This document shows, one piece after another, positions 27,599 through 37,466 of a DNA stretch of 64,000 nucleotides (position 1 is its first letter; each line of letters starts with the position of its first letter). This stretch comes from Staphylococcus kloosii (GTDB lineage: Bacteria; Bacillota; Bacilli; Staphylococcales; Staphylococcaceae): NCBI RefSeq assembly GCF_003019255.1, contig NZ_CP027846.1, positions 2,418,001 through 2,482,000 on the forward strand, written 5' to 3'. The notes under the pieces are model-generated. The model searched no databases. It saw nothing but the letters and a program-made list of their open reading frames with translations, and was not told the origin of the DNA. Position numbers and translations under genes: made by a program.

Positions 27599-28630
27599 TT
27601 AATATGGATTTAAATCTACACCATTTGGATTACTGTCTTCATTATTCACTTTTGTTTCAACACCAGAAGAACTTGTGTTACGACTTAAGAATGCTAAAAC
27701 ATCTTTCATATTTTGTTTAGATTCAGGTAACTCTAAATGGAATTGATATTGATGTCTTAAGTGATGTGTTCCATTATAGAAAAGGTCATCTACAGGCACA
27801 TCTTCTTCTTCTAATTTTTTCTTAAATGCAATATTTTGACTGTAAAATGGGTCTGCATCTCCTACCGATAAATAAGTAGGCGGATAGTTTTTGGTAACTT
27901 GATTTATTGTCGACATTTGCGAAATATTTTTAAATTGTTGTTCCCAGTTTCTTTCACCAGTATAACTTTGCATAAATAGTTGAATTCTTGGAAATTCTGT
28001 TTGTCTTACTGTCTTCATATCATAAAAACCACCGAAAAATATCGCTGCTTTTATTTGGTCATTATCAAAACGTTGTTTAAAATTCATTTCATCTCGTAAT
28101 GACTTATTCGTTTGCATAGCCGTATATTGACTCGACATTTGAGCCCCAGCTGAATCCCCGCCAAAAATAACTTGGTCAAAATCAATGGGCAACTCATGCT
28201 TGTTTCGTTTAATAAATTGTACAGCTTGATCAATTTGATGTAATTGACTTGGATATTTAAAATCAGGTGCTAACGCATAATTGATATTTACAACAATATA
28301 ACCTTGCTCTGCTATTTTAGCCAACAATGGGTTTTTATACTGTTTATCACCGGCAATATACCCGCCACCATGCATCCAAAAAATAACAGGTAATTTGTTA
28401 TCTTTAGCAAGATCTGTTGGCGTTAAAATATCTAACCGACTATTCGCCCACCCTTTACTATATGTAATATTCGTAAACGCATTAACGTTTTTATTGTTAA
28501 TTTGTACTCTCTCTTTTACTTGTTGCGTATGTTGCTGGTCAAAATGTCTTTTCAACAATAAGCCAACCACTGTGGCAACTACTACAATTACTACAATTGT
28601 AATAACAATCCATTTCTGTTTTTTATTCAT
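27599..28630 (-). CDS. Membrane-anchored alpha/beta hydrolase (HSL/esterase family)
   Basis: A 343-residue esterase/lipase. An N-terminal basic stretch plus hydrophobic helix (about 5-25) forms a signal anchor, so the catalytic domain is outside. The oxyanion motif is MHGGGY (HGGG) and the nucleophile elbow is FGGDSAGAQMS; Asp in VGDADPF and His in GTHHLRHQY complete the triad. The ATG at 28630 is preceded by GAAAGGTC. A lipase-like gene sits at the same place near graX in S. aureus. Substrate unknown. Confidence 0.86.
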   Translation of the reverse strand: MNKKQKWIVITIVVIVVVATVVGLLLKRHFDQQHTQQVKERVQINNKNVNAFTNITYSKGWANSRLDILTPTDLAKDNKLPVIFWMHGGGYIAGDKQYKNPLLAKIAEQGYIVVNINYALAPDFKYPSQLHQIDQAVQFIKRNKHELPIDFDQVIFGGDSAGAQMSSQYTAMQTNKSLRDEMNFKQRFDNDQIKAAIFFGGFYDMKTVRQTEFPRIQLFMQSYTGERNWEQQFKNISQMSTINQVTKNYPPTYLSVGDADPFYSQNIAFKKKLEEEDVPVDDLFYNGTHHLRHQYQFHLELPESKQNMKDVLAFLSRNTSSSGVETKVNNEDSNPNGVDLNPY

Positions 28631-28814
28631 GACTGACCTTTCCTTTCGGAAGCATTGTACCATATTTATAATTTCTAATGTACAATTTATGGATGAATTC
28701 TAATTAACCAATTTTTAATATAAATAATAACTGCTTATTTCTAGTTTGAACAAGAAAAGTAACAATACTCGTCTTTTATTATCACTCTTTTTGGATTTAA
28801 TAATATAAAACGAA

Positions 28815-28860
28815 TGATAAAAAAAGTAACTATTGCATATTTGACATACAACAGTTACTT
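28815..28860 (-). terminator. Terminator after the 166-aa protein gene
   Basis: AAAGTAACT (28822-28830) pairs with AGTTACTTT (28852-28860); minus-strand product ends in seven Ts. Confidence 0.82.
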
Positions 28861-28910
28861 TAATTTCAATTTTATTAAATTAACAAATAATAGTTACATG
28901 TAATTAACAA

Positions 28911-29411
28911 TTAATCGGCAGTTTTACCACGATTAAGTTCATTAAAGTCTACTACTACGTCATCCATACGTTTAGCTGTTTCTTTCAACACATTACGTGC
29001 AACACTATTCGATGGATCAAGTTTCAATATTTGTCTTGATATATCAAAAGCTTTTTTATCTGAAATAACTGGTTCTGGTACAGCGTGTAATAACAACATC
29101 TGTAATAAACTTTTAACTTCTTTACCGTCAGTGAGCTTTATGGATGATTCAGCATGATAATAAGCAGAGTCTAAAGCACCTTGAGTTTCACTTAATGGAT
29201 AAACTAAAAGTAAAAATGCTAAGTCATGCATTTCTGATGTTTCTTCTTTTTTCAACATATCTAATATACATGTATAAAACATCATACTTTCGACTTCGTG
29301 TGCGCTAGAAATATAAGCCTCTTCAAATTCCATAAAATCTGCTTCGGACATTAAACTTTTAACTGACTCAAATTCGCCGTTTAAGACATGTTTCTTTATT
29401 AAATCTTGCAT
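28911..29411 (-). CDS. Hypothetical helical (TPR-like) protein, 166 aa
   Basis: Acidic, all-helical soluble protein; pairs of helices such as FMEFEEAYISSAHEVESMMF and the ILKLDPSNSVARNVLKETA segment suggest tetratricopeptide-type repeats, but no family name can be given with confidence. GGAGGACATTGCC precedes the ATG. Conserved as a neighbour of the dha genes in staphylococci as far as I recall. No enzymatic motif. Confidence 0.65.
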   Translation of the reverse strand: MQDLIKKHVLNGEFESVKSLMSEADFMEFEEAYISSAHEVESMMFYTCILDMLKKEETSEMHDLAFLLLVYPLSETQGALDSAYYHAESSIKLTDGKEVKSLLQMLLLHAVPEPVISDKKAFDISRQILKLDPSNSVARNVLKETAKRMDDVVVDFNELNRGKTAD

Positions 29412-29565
29412 GGCAATGTCCTCCTATAGTCCAGATTCCTTCTACATTTAGTCTATATTTTAGCACATTTTTAAAATTTAATCATTTGTAATACATTAAA
29501 TTCTATAAATTTTAGTAAATAACTAGATATATCAGACAAAATATTGATTTATTTTTCGAAAATAT

Positions 29566-29931
29566 TTATTTTGTGAAATTATTCTTCAATTCTTCCAACG
29601 TTTCATCGATAGAGCCACCAACTGACAGTTTCACTGCCGCCGTGAAGCTACCTTCTACAATTGGTGCCGTCGCTTTTTCAACTCTAAAATTACCATCATA
29701 CATATCAATGGCCATATCTAAGTTCATTTCAGCTGAACCAATATCATAGAAACAAATGGCATCTTCTTCAAGGGAAGTTAATGTTTGTTGAATATCATCA
29801 AAAGATGTACCAATTTCTCCATTTGTGCCGCCCTGTGCAATTACTGTAACACTTTGTGCCATTTGTGCTAATAATGCCTTTGTGCCTTGTGCGATATCTT
29901 CACTGTGACTGACTAATACAATTGCTGTCAT
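29566..29931 (-). CDS. dhaM: PTS-dependent dihydroxyacetone kinase, phosphotransferase subunit DhaM
   Basis: A 121-residue EIIA-mannose-like domain that passes phosphate from HPr to the ADP tightly bound in DhaL. The phospho-histidine is His9 in IVLVSHSEDIAQG. Only this single domain is present, without the HPr and EI-like domains of the E. coli protein, as in Lactococcus. Two bases separate it from dhaL. Confidence 0.92.
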   Translation of the reverse strand: MTAIVLVSHSEDIAQGTKALLAQMAQSVTVIAQGGTNGEIGTSFDDIQQTLTSLEEDAICFYDIGSAEMNLDMAIDMYDGNFRVEKATAPIVEGSFTAAVKLSVGGSIDETLEELKNNFTK

Positions 29932-29933
29932 AG

Positions 29934-30512
29934 TTATTCATCTCCTATTAAAGCGTTTAAAATATAAACACTACTTTGTGCGCCGGGATCGATGTGACCT
30001 TTAGAATCTTCTTTAAAGTATGCCGCTCTACCTTTAGTTGCAACCATATCTTTAGTATCATCAGCAAATCCTTGTAAAGTTTCTAGTGTCACCTTATTAC
30101 CTTCATCAACTGCTTGTCTTGTCCGTTCAATCACGTCAAACATTGTTTTTTCATTTAATGTGACTTTCCCTCTTTCAGCTATGGCATCTGAAAATGCTTG
30201 TAATAGTTGTTTCAAATTATCTGCTGTAATTTCATCTTCTGCTACTTGCGACATTTTAACAAAACTAAAACCATATAATGGCCCAGAAGCACCACCGATA
30301 TTTGACATTAATGTCATACCCGTTGATTTTAATACTGAAGCTACAGATTGTGTATCAATCTTATCAGGTAAAGCTTTAAAGCCTCTCAACATATTTACGC
30401 CATGGTCACCGTCACCAATTGCACGGTCTAATTCTGTTAAATTGTCTTCTTGCTCTGTAAAAGCATCTACGAGATTTAATAAGTTTTGTGATAAAGTTTG
30501 TGCGTCCATCAT
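29934..30512 (-). CDS. dhaL: Dihydroxyacetone kinase ADP-binding subunit DhaL
   Basis: A 192-residue DhaL. The Mg-ADP site is LDRAIGDGDHGVNM with the metal-binding Asp residues, and the nucleotide-binding TLMSNIGGASGPLYG follows; the C-terminal DPGAQSSVYIL is typical. It transfers phosphate to dihydroxyacetone held by DhaK. AAGGAGGAACA precedes two consecutive ATGs, either of which could start. Middle gene of dhaKLM. Confidence 0.94.
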   Translation of the reverse strand: MMDAQTLSQNLLNLVDAFTEQEDNLTELDRAIGDGDHGVNMLRGFKALPDKIDTQSVASVLKSTGMTLMSNIGGASGPLYGFSFVKMSQVAEDEITADNLKQLLQAFSDAIAERGKVTLNEKTMFDVIERTRQAVDEGNKVTLETLQGFADDTKDMVATKGRAAYFKEDSKGHIDPGAQSSVYILNALIGDE

Positions 30513-30530
30513 TGTTCCTCCTTAAATAAT

Positions 30531-31496
30531 CTATTCAAAATAACGGCTTGCTGTCGGTGCTTTCAATGCTATTTTAACTTCCTCAGAATAAGGGGCCAAC
30601 GTGATTGAAAAACCTTGCATATCTAATGAAGTCATATATTCTCCAACTATCCAATGCTTAACATTTTTACCACGGTTTGATAAGTTTTCTGCTACGTATT
30701 TCGTCACTATATCTAATTCAGATATTGGGGTACCACCCATGCCATTAATCATAACAATTAACTCTTTATCAGCTATTTCTTTAACTAACTCACTCGTTAA
30801 TTTGTCTACAATTTCATCTACTGGTGCGATTTGCTCTTTTGATATACCTCTTTCACCATGGATGCCGATACCGATTTCAATTTCATCTTCTTCAATATCA
30901 AAACCATATTTACCTGTAGAAGGAACTAAAGGAGCGGTTAACGCCATACCAATTGTTTTAATGCTCTCTATAAATTGTTGTACTTTTTGTTGGATATTAT
31001 CAAGATTTTCACCTTGCTCTGCTAAATAGCCGGCATATTTATGTACTAATACTGTACCAGCTACACCACGTCTTTGTGCTTCCTCATCTACAGCAATATC
31101 ATCTTTGACTACTACCATGGCAACATTGATATCTTCCATTTTCGCCATATCTTGCGCCATTTCAAAGTTCATTACATCACCAGCATAGTTCTTAACAATG
31201 AGTAAGACACCATCGCCGTTATCTACCGCTTTAATAGCATTTAATATTTTATCAGGCGTTGGAGACGTAAAAATTTCTCCGCAAACTGCTGCATCCAACA
31301 TCCCTTGTGCTACGAAGCCAGCATGTGCGGGTTCATGACCGCTTCCTCCACCAGAAACTAATGTTGGGCCTTGTTGCTTTTTCTCTTTTTTAACGACCAC
31401 TGTATCTGAGATAACTTCGATACTATCTGAAGATACTTGCATACCTGCTAATATATCTTGTAAATAATTTGTTTTATCTTTCACTAACTTTTTCAT
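30531..31496 (-). CDS. dhaK: Dihydroxyacetone kinase substrate-binding subunit DhaK
   Basis: A 321-residue DhaK that binds dihydroxyacetone covalently through a histidine (His213 in GIGIHGERG). The GGGSGHEPAHAGFV motif (49-62) forms part of the active site. First gene of dhaKLM, with a GGGAGGTAT ribosome binding site. The operon feeds dihydroxyacetone into glycolysis using phosphoenolpyruvate via the PTS. Confidence 0.95.
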   Translation of the reverse strand: MKKLVKDKTNYLQDILAGMQVSSDSIEVISDTVVVKKEKKQQGPTLVSGGGSGHEPAHAGFVAQGMLDAAVCGEIFTSPTPDKILNAIKAVDNGDGVLLIVKNYAGDVMNFEMAQDMAKMEDINVAMVVVKDDIAVDEEAQRRGVAGTVLVHKYAGYLAEQGENLDNIQQKVQQFIESIKTIGMALTAPLVPSTGKYGFDIEEDEIEIGIGIHGERGISKEQIAPVDEIVDKLTSELVKEIADKELIVMINGMGGTPISELDIVTKYVAENLSNRGKNVKHWIVGEYMTSLDMQGFSITLAPYSEEVKIALKAPTASRYFE

Positions 31497-31573
31497 ATAG
31501 ATACCTCCCTAATATTAACCATTCACTTTATATTATACCCAACTACCAAATGCAAACGCTATCATTTGAAAAT

Positions 31574-31612
31574 AAAAAAAAATCGAATTAAGTAACGTGG
31601 ACTTAATTCGAT
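31574..31612 (-). terminator. Terminator of the fhuCBG operon
   Basis: Perfect 12-bp stem, ATCGAATTAAGT (31582-31593) with ACTTAATTCGAT (31601-31612); minus-strand T-run of nine. Confidence 0.94.
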
Positions 31613-31618
31613 TCATAT

Positions 31619-32635
31619 TTATACTGTTTTCGATTTATACATTAAGAATAAGAAATAAGGTGCACCAATAATTGCGACAATTATCCCTGCGGGTATGCCA
31701 CTCGGTTGCAATATTACTTGACCTATTGTATCTGAAACTACTAATAACAATGCACCAAGGACAATAGATATTGGTAAAAATAGTTGGTGACGTGGACCGA
31801 CAATAGATTTAGCAATATGCGGTCCCATCAAACCAATAAAACCGATGGCACCAGCTACAGATACTGCCGCCGAAGATAAAATTACTGCAAGTATTAATAG
31901 GACAATTCGTTCTGTACTTACTTTAACACCTACACCTTGCGCTATATGTTCATGTACGTTTAATAAATTGAGTACATTAGATTTCATTAATAAGAATGGA
32001 ATAATAATAATTAGCCATGGCACAAATGCAATAACAAATGACCACTCGTCTCCCCATATATTACCGGCTAGCCATGAAGCGATAAATTCTGATTGATCTT
32101 TATCGAATTTAGACATTAATGTTAGTGAACCACCACTTAGAGCAGTTGCTAGACCAACACCTATGAGTACCATACTAGCAGGCGTAATACCTTCACCCTT
32201 GTTATAACTAAAAGTAAAGATTAATAAGGCTGTACCTACACCGCCAATCATACTAATAATTGGTAGTACATAGACAAAATTGTCGGCATTGACTTGGCCA
32301 ATAACGATAAACAGGGCGATAGCAAATCCACTACCTGCATTGATACCTAAAATACCTGGTTCGGCCAATGGGTTACGTGTAACACTTTGTATTACTGCAC
32401 CACTCATAGCTAATGCTATACCAGCCAATATTGTAATGAGCATTCTCGGCAATCTAAAATCTAATAAAATTAAAGAATCTGTATAGTTACCTTGCCCTAA
32501 TAAAGTTTTGAAAAAATCACCCATCGACATTTTATATTCACCAGAAGTCATACTCCAAGCGCATGCTAACAATAGTAATACTATTAAAATTATCATTGTT
32601 AACCATTGCTTGTGTCTTAGTTTAGGGTTAATCAT
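31619..32635 (-). CDS. fhuG: Ferric hydroxamate ABC permease FhuG
   Basis: A 338-residue BtuC/FecCD-type permease with about ten helices; family motifs include DFRLPRMLITILAGIALAMSG near 50-70 and IGFIGLMGPHIAKSIVGPRHQ around 262. With FhuB and the ATPase FhuC it imports ferric hydroxamate siderophores delivered by FhuD lipoproteins, which are not encoded here. ATG overlaps the fhuB stop by four bases. Confidence 0.93.
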   Translation of the reverse strand: MINPKLRHKQWLTMIILIVLLLLACAWSMTSGEYKMSMGDFFKTLLGQGNYTDSLILLDFRLPRMLITILAGIALAMSGAVIQSVTRNPLAEPGILGINAGSGFAIALFIVIGQVNADNFVYVLPIISMIGGVGTALLIFTFSYNKGEGITPASMVLIGVGLATALSGGSLTLMSKFDKDQSEFIASWLAGNIWGDEWSFVIAFVPWLIIIIPFLLMKSNVLNLLNVHEHIAQGVGVKVSTERIVLLILAVILSSAAVSVAGAIGFIGLMGPHIAKSIVGPRHQLFLPISIVLGALLLVVSDTIGQVILQPSGIPAGIIVAIIGAPYFLFLMYKSKTV

Positions 32636-33633
32636 GAGAAGCGCCCTCCTTTTTTAACTAAATATAAAAAGTAAGGCACACCAATGAATGAAATAATTGC
32701 ACCCACAGGCGCTTCGCCAAGCATTCTAGCTAATGTATCCGCAACTAAAACTAGCAATCCACCGAGCACTGCAGTTAACGGAATAACACGCGCATAATCT
32801 GTTCCTACGATATAACGTACGATGTGAGGGACCATTAGACCAACAAAGGCAATTTGTCCTACCATGGCAACTGCAATACCAGCTAAAATCATAGAAAGGA
32901 CTAAAGTAGTACCTCGAATTGCAGTCACATTTTGCCCTAATCCTTTAGCTAATGTTTCACCTAAGTTCAAAATAGTTAATTGTTTACTAATTGAAATAAG
33001 TATAATGAGTGCTACTAATATAAATGGAGCAGCCCAAAACAGTTGTGGCCAAGTCGTACCAGAGACACCACCAGCGCTCCAAAATGTTAAACTTTGATTT
33101 AATCTAAACAATAATGCAATGCCTTGACTTAACGCTGTTAATAAAGCACTTACTGCAGCGCCTGCTAAAATGATTCGCATTGGGTTAAAGCCATCACTAC
33201 GAGAGCGTCCAATCATTAACACGATAAAACCACCGAGCAAAGCACCTACAAATCCTGCAAACATTAATAATAGAAACGGTGCCTTAGGTACCATTGCATA
33301 AGTTAGCGCTAACATAAATGACGCACCAGAGTTCAAACCAATTAAACTTGGATCTGCCAATCCATTCTTTGTTACGCCTTGTATAACGGCGCCAGCAGTT
33401 GCCAATGCCATACCTACTAAGATGGCACCAACGTCTCTCGGTATTCGAATTTCGCTAATAATATTATGTTGTTGATTACTAGAGTCATAATTGAAAATCG
33501 CTTGCATAATGGTTCCGATATTTATTTTAGCTTCTCCTAATAAAATGGATATAAATAACATAACCACCAACAATATTACGGCAATACTAAAAGTTGTCGT
33601 AAAGCTATATTTTTTTCTGTTCTGTGTAGTCAT
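32632..33633 (-). CDS. fhuB: Ferric hydroxamate ABC permease FhuB
   Basis: A 333-residue FecCD-family permease paralogous to FhuG (EIRIPRDVGAILVGMALATAGAV; IAFVGLMVPHIVRYIVG). I set the start at the ATG at 33633, with AGGGG eight bases upstream and a 10-bp gap after fhuC; a longer frame to 33678 overlaps fhuC and has no ribosome binding site. Unlike E. coli FhuB it is a single permease domain. Confidence 0.93.
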   Translation of the reverse strand: MTTQNRKKYSFTTTFSIAVILLVVMLFISILLGEAKINIGTIMQAIFNYDSSNQQHNIISEIRIPRDVGAILVGMALATAGAVIQGVTKNGLADPSLIGLNSGASFMLALTYAMVPKAPFLLLMFAGFVGALLGGFIVLMIGRSRSDGFNPMRIILAGAAVSALLTALSQGIALLFRLNQSLTFWSAGGVSGTTWPQLFWAAPFILVALIILISISKQLTILNLGETLAKGLGQNVTAIRGTTLVLSMILAGIAVAMVGQIAFVGLMVPHIVRYIVGTDYARVIPLTAVLGGLLVLVADTLARMLGEAPVGAIISFIGVPYFLYLVKKGGRFS

Positions 33634-33643
33634 GATTATACCC

Positions 33644-34447
33644 CTATACTTGCGAATAGCTACGACGACATAAATCATATGTGACTAGCATTGGTTTACC
33701 TGTGCGTGGATCTTCACTAATCTCTACATCAATGTTAAAAACTTTCTCTAAAATATCTTTAGTTAAGACATTTTCAGTTGAACCGTCAGCAACTATATCA
33801 CCATTTTTCATAGTAATAAGGTGATCTGAAAAACGTACGGCTTGGTTAATATCATGCAATACCATTACAATCGTACAACCTTGTTCTTGATTTAACTGAG
33901 TAATAAGTTCTAAGATTTCTAATTGATGTGAAATGTCTAAGTAAGTCGTTGGCTCATCTAAGAAAATAATATCTGTTCTTTGTGCCAAAGCCATCGCTAT
34001 CCATACACGTTGTCTTTGACCACCACTTAAGTCATTGATTGAGCGATCTTTAAAATCATAAGTGCCAGTAACATTTAAAGCCCAATCTATTTCCTTTTTA
34101 TCTTCTGCAGAAAGACGTCCGAATCCTTTTTGATGAGGGAAGCGACCATATGATACAAGTTCCCCTACTGTTAATCCATCTGCAACTTCTGGCGATTGAG
34201 GTAAGATAGCAATCTTTTTGGCAATATCTTTTGTAGATTGAGAGTGAATGCTTTTACCATCTAATATAATATCTCCATTTGAAATAGATAATAGTCTTGA
34301 TAATGCTTTAAGTAACGTTGATTTCCCACAACCATTTGGTCCGATTATAGACGTAATTTGACCATCTGGTATTGTAACATCTAGATTATCGACAATTACG
34401 TTATCGCCGTAACTGATGGTAACTTGATTTCCATTTAAACGTGTCAT
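33644..34447 (-). CDS. fhuC: Ferric hydroxamate ABC ATPase FhuC
   Basis: A 267-residue ATPase: Walker A IIGPNGCGKST, signature LSGGQRQRVWIAMAL, Walker B IIFLDEPT. In S. aureus FhuC also energises other siderophore permeases, so it is likely shared. First gene of the operon, with an exact Fur box about 106 bp upstream. The ATG at 34447 is preceded by AGAAGGG; a longer frame to 34495 is not supported. Confidence 0.94.
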   Translation of the reverse strand: MTRLNGNQVTISYGDNVIVDNLDVTIPDGQITSIIGPNGCGKSTLLKALSRLLSISNGDIILDGKSIHSQSTKDIAKKIAILPQSPEVADGLTVGELVSYGRFPHQKGFGRLSAEDKKEIDWALNVTGTYDFKDRSINDLSGGQRQRVWIAMALAQRTDIIFLDEPTTYLDISHQLEILELITQLNQEQGCTIVMVLHDINQAVRFSDHLITMKNGDIVADGSTENVLTKDILEKVFNIDVEISEDPRTGKPMLVTYDLCRRSYSQV

Positions 34448-34552
34448 ACATACCCTTCTTCCTAAATAATAAGCATAAAAACTTGGTAGCGACATATTAA
34501 TAATCGTTATATATAAAAACTAAAATCATTATTTTAATAAGTCAGTAGTAAA

Positions 34553-34567
34553 TGATAATCATTATCA
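34553..34567. promoter_or_regulatory. Fur box upstream of fhuC
   Basis: TGATAATCATTATCA is a perfect 7-1-7 palindrome matching the Gram-positive Fur consensus TGATAATNATTATCA. Position implies iron-dependent repression of fhuCBG. Confidence 0.93.
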
Positions 34568-34649
34568 TGGTAAATATTATATCATCTTTTATATTCATTG
34601 ACTATTACAGAACAGCAACAATTTCATTTACCTTTTTAAATCAAAACAA

Positions 34650-34690
34650 AAAAAGATTACGCCAATTGCTAATATCGGCGTAACCCTTTT
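34650..34690 (-). terminator. Terminator after yitT-like gene
   Basis: TTACGCC (34657-34663) pairs with GGCGTAA (34677-34683); minus-strand product ends in a T-run. Confidence 0.85.
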
Positions 34691-34698
34691 TATATTAT

Positions 34699-35535
34699 TT
34701 AATGTTCATCGATTAAAAAACCATTTCCATAAACATCACGTACATCATGTATTACGAGGAAGGCATTTTCATCTATTTTTCGAATTAAACGTTTTGCTCT
34801 AGTCACTTGTGTTTTAGAAATTACAACATATAAAACATCTTTTTCTTGTTTTGTGAAATAACCTCTACCGTTTAAAATCGTTAATCCTCTACCGACCTTC
34901 TCATCAATAACTTTAGCAACTTCATCGGGCTGGCTAGAAATAATTGTCATTGCTTTTTTCGTATTTAGACCTTCAATTACAAATTCCATTACTTTTGTGC
35001 CAATATATAATGAAATAACTGTCACTAAAGCACTGGATAATTTAATTTGTGTAAGTGATATTAATACGACAAGTAAATCAAAGAATAATAATGCATATGG
35101 TGTGCTAACATCTAAATATTTCGTTGCTATTTTAGCAAGAATCGTTGTACCTGCAGTTGTACCTCCTGCTAGCACAATGACACCAATACCTATACCAACA
35201 CAAGTTCCACCAAAAATAGCATTCACTAATATATTGTCAGTTTCAACGCGCCAAGTATGTGTGAGTGATAAAAATACTGAAATTAATACAGTAGCTAAAA
35301 TAGTAAGATACATACTACGCTTACTTAAAAACTTATATCCTAAACCTATTAAAATAGCATTCAGTACAAAGTTTGTAAGACCCGGTGATATATGGAAGCC
35401 ATAGTAAAGGACGATAGCTAAACCTGTTACGCCACCTTCACCAAGATTTGCCGAAATAATAAATGTATTTACACCCGCTGCAAAAATAAATGATCCTATG
35501 ACTACTAAAGCAATATCTCTTAAAGTTTTGTTCAC
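34699..35535 (-). CDS. YitT family membrane protein with DUF2179 domain
   Basis: A 278-residue protein: about five or six hydrophobic helices (VVIGSFIFAAGVNTFIISANLGEGGVTG at the start) followed by a cytosolic DUF2179 domain (about 210-275, KVIDEKVGRGLTILNGRGYF). Members are of unknown function, some implicated in transport. The GTG at 35535 lies nine bases after GGGAGG; an ATG at 35565 is upstream of that site. Confidence 0.82.
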   Translation of the reverse strand: MNKTLRDIALVVIGSFIFAAGVNTFIISANLGEGGVTGLAIVLYYGFHISPGLTNFVLNAILIGLGYKFLSKRSMYLTILATVLISVFLSLTHTWRVETDNILVNAIFGGTCVGIGIGVIVLAGGTTAGTTILAKIATKYLDVSTPYALLFFDLLVVLISLTQIKLSSALVTVISLYIGTKVMEFVIEGLNTKKAMTIISSQPDEVAKVIDEKVGRGLTILNGRGYFTKQEKDVLYVVISKTQVTRAKRLIRKIDENAFLVIHDVRDVYGNGFLIDEH

Positions 35536-35828
35536 ATTTTCCAACCTCCCGAATTCATAGTCCAATCAATAAAATAGTAGCAAATTAAACTAAATACCTC
35601 AACAGCACTAATTAATACTATAAAACACTTATAATTTAAAAAATTCTGAATTTTCTATTTACTTATGTTTTATACCTTGCTATAATGTTATTTATCTTCT
35701 TATTGAAACCCAATAAGAAGCCATCTCCTTTGTGTTGTTTATAGTAACAAACAAAAACAAATTTTTGCTCGAAGTATGTTATAAGTACCTAGTCCTTGCT
35801 TTTAACATACATTTAATTCATTTCCCGT

Positions 35829-35862
35829 AAAAGCCAAGTAACCGTTACTTGGCTTTTATTAT
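35829..35862. terminator. Terminator hairpin
   Basis: AAAAGCCAAGTAAC (35829-35842) and GTTACTTGGCTTTT (35844-35857), with a one-base loop as drawn (the real loop opens more). It is second in line after nupC. Confidence 0.78.
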
Positions 35863-35880
35863 GTTGTATTTTATAACATT

Positions 35881-35922
35881 AAAAAAGCTCGCCATGTAAC
35901 GATGTTACGGCGAGCTTTTGCT
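35881..35922 (-). terminator. Terminator after nupC
   Basis: AAAAGCTCGCC (35883-35893) pairs with GGCGAGCTTTT (35909-35919), with additional inner GTAAC/GTTAC pairing; minus-strand T-run. Confidence 0.88.
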
Positions 35923-35957
35923 TATTAAATAAGAAAATTTATAATTTTTTATATCGC

Positions 35958-37187
35958 TTACCAAGCGAATAATCCTACAAATCCGGCAGTCATTAGTGAT
36001 ACTAAGATACCAGCTAGTAATAACATTGGTACATATTCAGAAACGAAATCTGATGTCTTTTTATCAACAATGCCTTTTAACGTACCTACAATCATACCAA
36101 TCGTAGAGAAGTTAGCAAATGAAATTAAGAAGGTCGTAAGTACCGCACGTCTATGTGGTGAGTATGTACTTATAACATCTTTAATTTGGCCCATGACCAC
36201 GAATTCATTAGTTACAATTTTCTTAGCCATTTGTTGTGCCACTATCCAAGCTTCATCCCAAGGTAATCCTAATAATAAAGCAAATGGATACATGAAGACA
36301 CCTAAGATTTGGTCTAGTCCGAAGCTACCTTTTATTCCAACCCAAGTACCAATTACACCTGTTAACGCATTGATTAAGCGATCAATCAAGTCTGATAATG
36401 CTACAAAACTAATAACAAATGCGACAATGATTAAAATTAACTTACCAGCATTTAAAACAGAATCACCTAAGAAAGAGAAAAATGGTTGTTTTTCAATTTC
36501 ATTATTTTTAATGCTGTAAATGACATCATTTTGTTCTTCAACACGTACTGGATTTAAGATTGCCGATACTATAATCGCATTAATAATATTTAACGGTATA
36601 GCCGTTAATACTAAATCCCCTGGCACCATAGCGACATATGCGCCTACAATTGCACCGGATACAGAACTCATCGACATCATCGCTACAGTAAGCACACGTG
36701 CTTCATTCATTCTTTTTAATTGTTCACTTGAAACTGCTAAAGCTTCAGTATTACCTAAGAACATCATTTCGATACCGAAGAATGATTCGAATTTAGGTTG
36801 TCTCGTAATTTTCGCTAACACCCAACCAATACCACCAATCACACGGGGTAGTATATTGAAATACATTAAAATATCAAATAGTGGCACAATTAATAAAATA
36901 GGGAATAACGCACTGACTGCCATATCCATATTTTTTTGACCAACCCAGCTTGCAAACGCAAAGCCTGTACCAGCATGTGCCGATTGTATTATCCATGCAA
37001 TACCGTCAGCGAGTGCATGAACCGCTGCTTTCCCCCATGGGAAATAAATAAAGAACCATGCCAAGATGACATTCACGATAACTAAAATAATAATCGATTT
37101 CCATTGAATGTCTTTGCGATTTCTAGAAAAAAGAACTGCGATTGCTAAAAATACAAGCAATCCAATTATGTTAATAATTAAAAACAT
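35958..37187 (-). CDS. nupC: Concentrative nucleoside transporter NupC
   Basis: A 409-residue CNT-family symporter for nucleosides. Family features: MAVSALFPILLIVPLFDILMY, FFGIEMMFLGNTEALAVSSEQLK and SVSGAIVGAYVAM, with several re-entrant helices. A GGTGGGG ribosome binding site precedes the ATG. The 279 bp upstream contains no gene and is probably a long leader. It follows abcA in the same direction but is likely separately transcribed. Confidence 0.9.
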   Translation of the reverse strand: MFLIINIIGLLVFLAIAVLFSRNRKDIQWKSIIILVIVNVILAWFFIYFPWGKAAVHALADGIAWIIQSAHAGTGFAFASWVGQKNMDMAVSALFPILLIVPLFDILMYFNILPRVIGGIGWVLAKITRQPKFESFFGIEMMFLGNTEALAVSSEQLKRMNEARVLTVAMMSMSSVSGAIVGAYVAMVPGDLVLTAIPLNIINAIIVSAILNPVRVEEQNDVIYSIKNNEIEKQPFFSFLGDSVLNAGKLILIIVAFVISFVALSDLIDRLINALTGVIGTWVGIKGSFGLDQILGVFMYPFALLLGLPWDEAWIVAQQMAKKIVTNEFVVMGQIKDVISTYSPHRRAVLTTFLISFANFSTIGMIVGTLKGIVDKKTSDFVSEYVPMLLLAGILVSLMTAGFVGLFAW

Positions 37188-37466
37188 TTAACCCCACCAT
37201 TTCATCTATCTTTTAGTTATTTAACTCCCAAAATTTACTAACTTACTTTGATAATAAAATTATGCAAAACATGTAACCCTGTGCACAAATCTCTTACTAG
37301 CACTATTCAGCCGACGCCATATGTATTCGCTTACAAAGGGTCCATTAAAAGCTTTTCTTCATTAAATAGTCATCTTTGATAGCAAGTTAATTATAGCATG
37401 GTACTACTCGTTATAAAATAAATTTTTTATGATTACTAATATCTTTGATAATGGATTACTTTAGTT

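Larger units (their letters stand above)
35536..35957. other. Intergenic region between yitT-like gene and nupC
   Basis: 422 bp with no credible gene. It contains a perfect 10-bp hairpin (35696-35720, loop AAACC) and two terminator hairpins nearer nupC (annotated separately). The promoter of the yitT-like gene must lie here, but none stands out. Confidence 0.6.

Noticed and set aside
35681..35740. 10-codon peptide on the minus strand through the isolated hairpin
   Set aside because: Its ATG overlaps the purine-rich sequence that would have to act as ribosome binding site, leaving no spacing.
37188..37466. Riboswitch in the 279-bp leader of nupC
   Set aside because: I looked for purine-riboswitch core sequences and a leader terminator and found neither.
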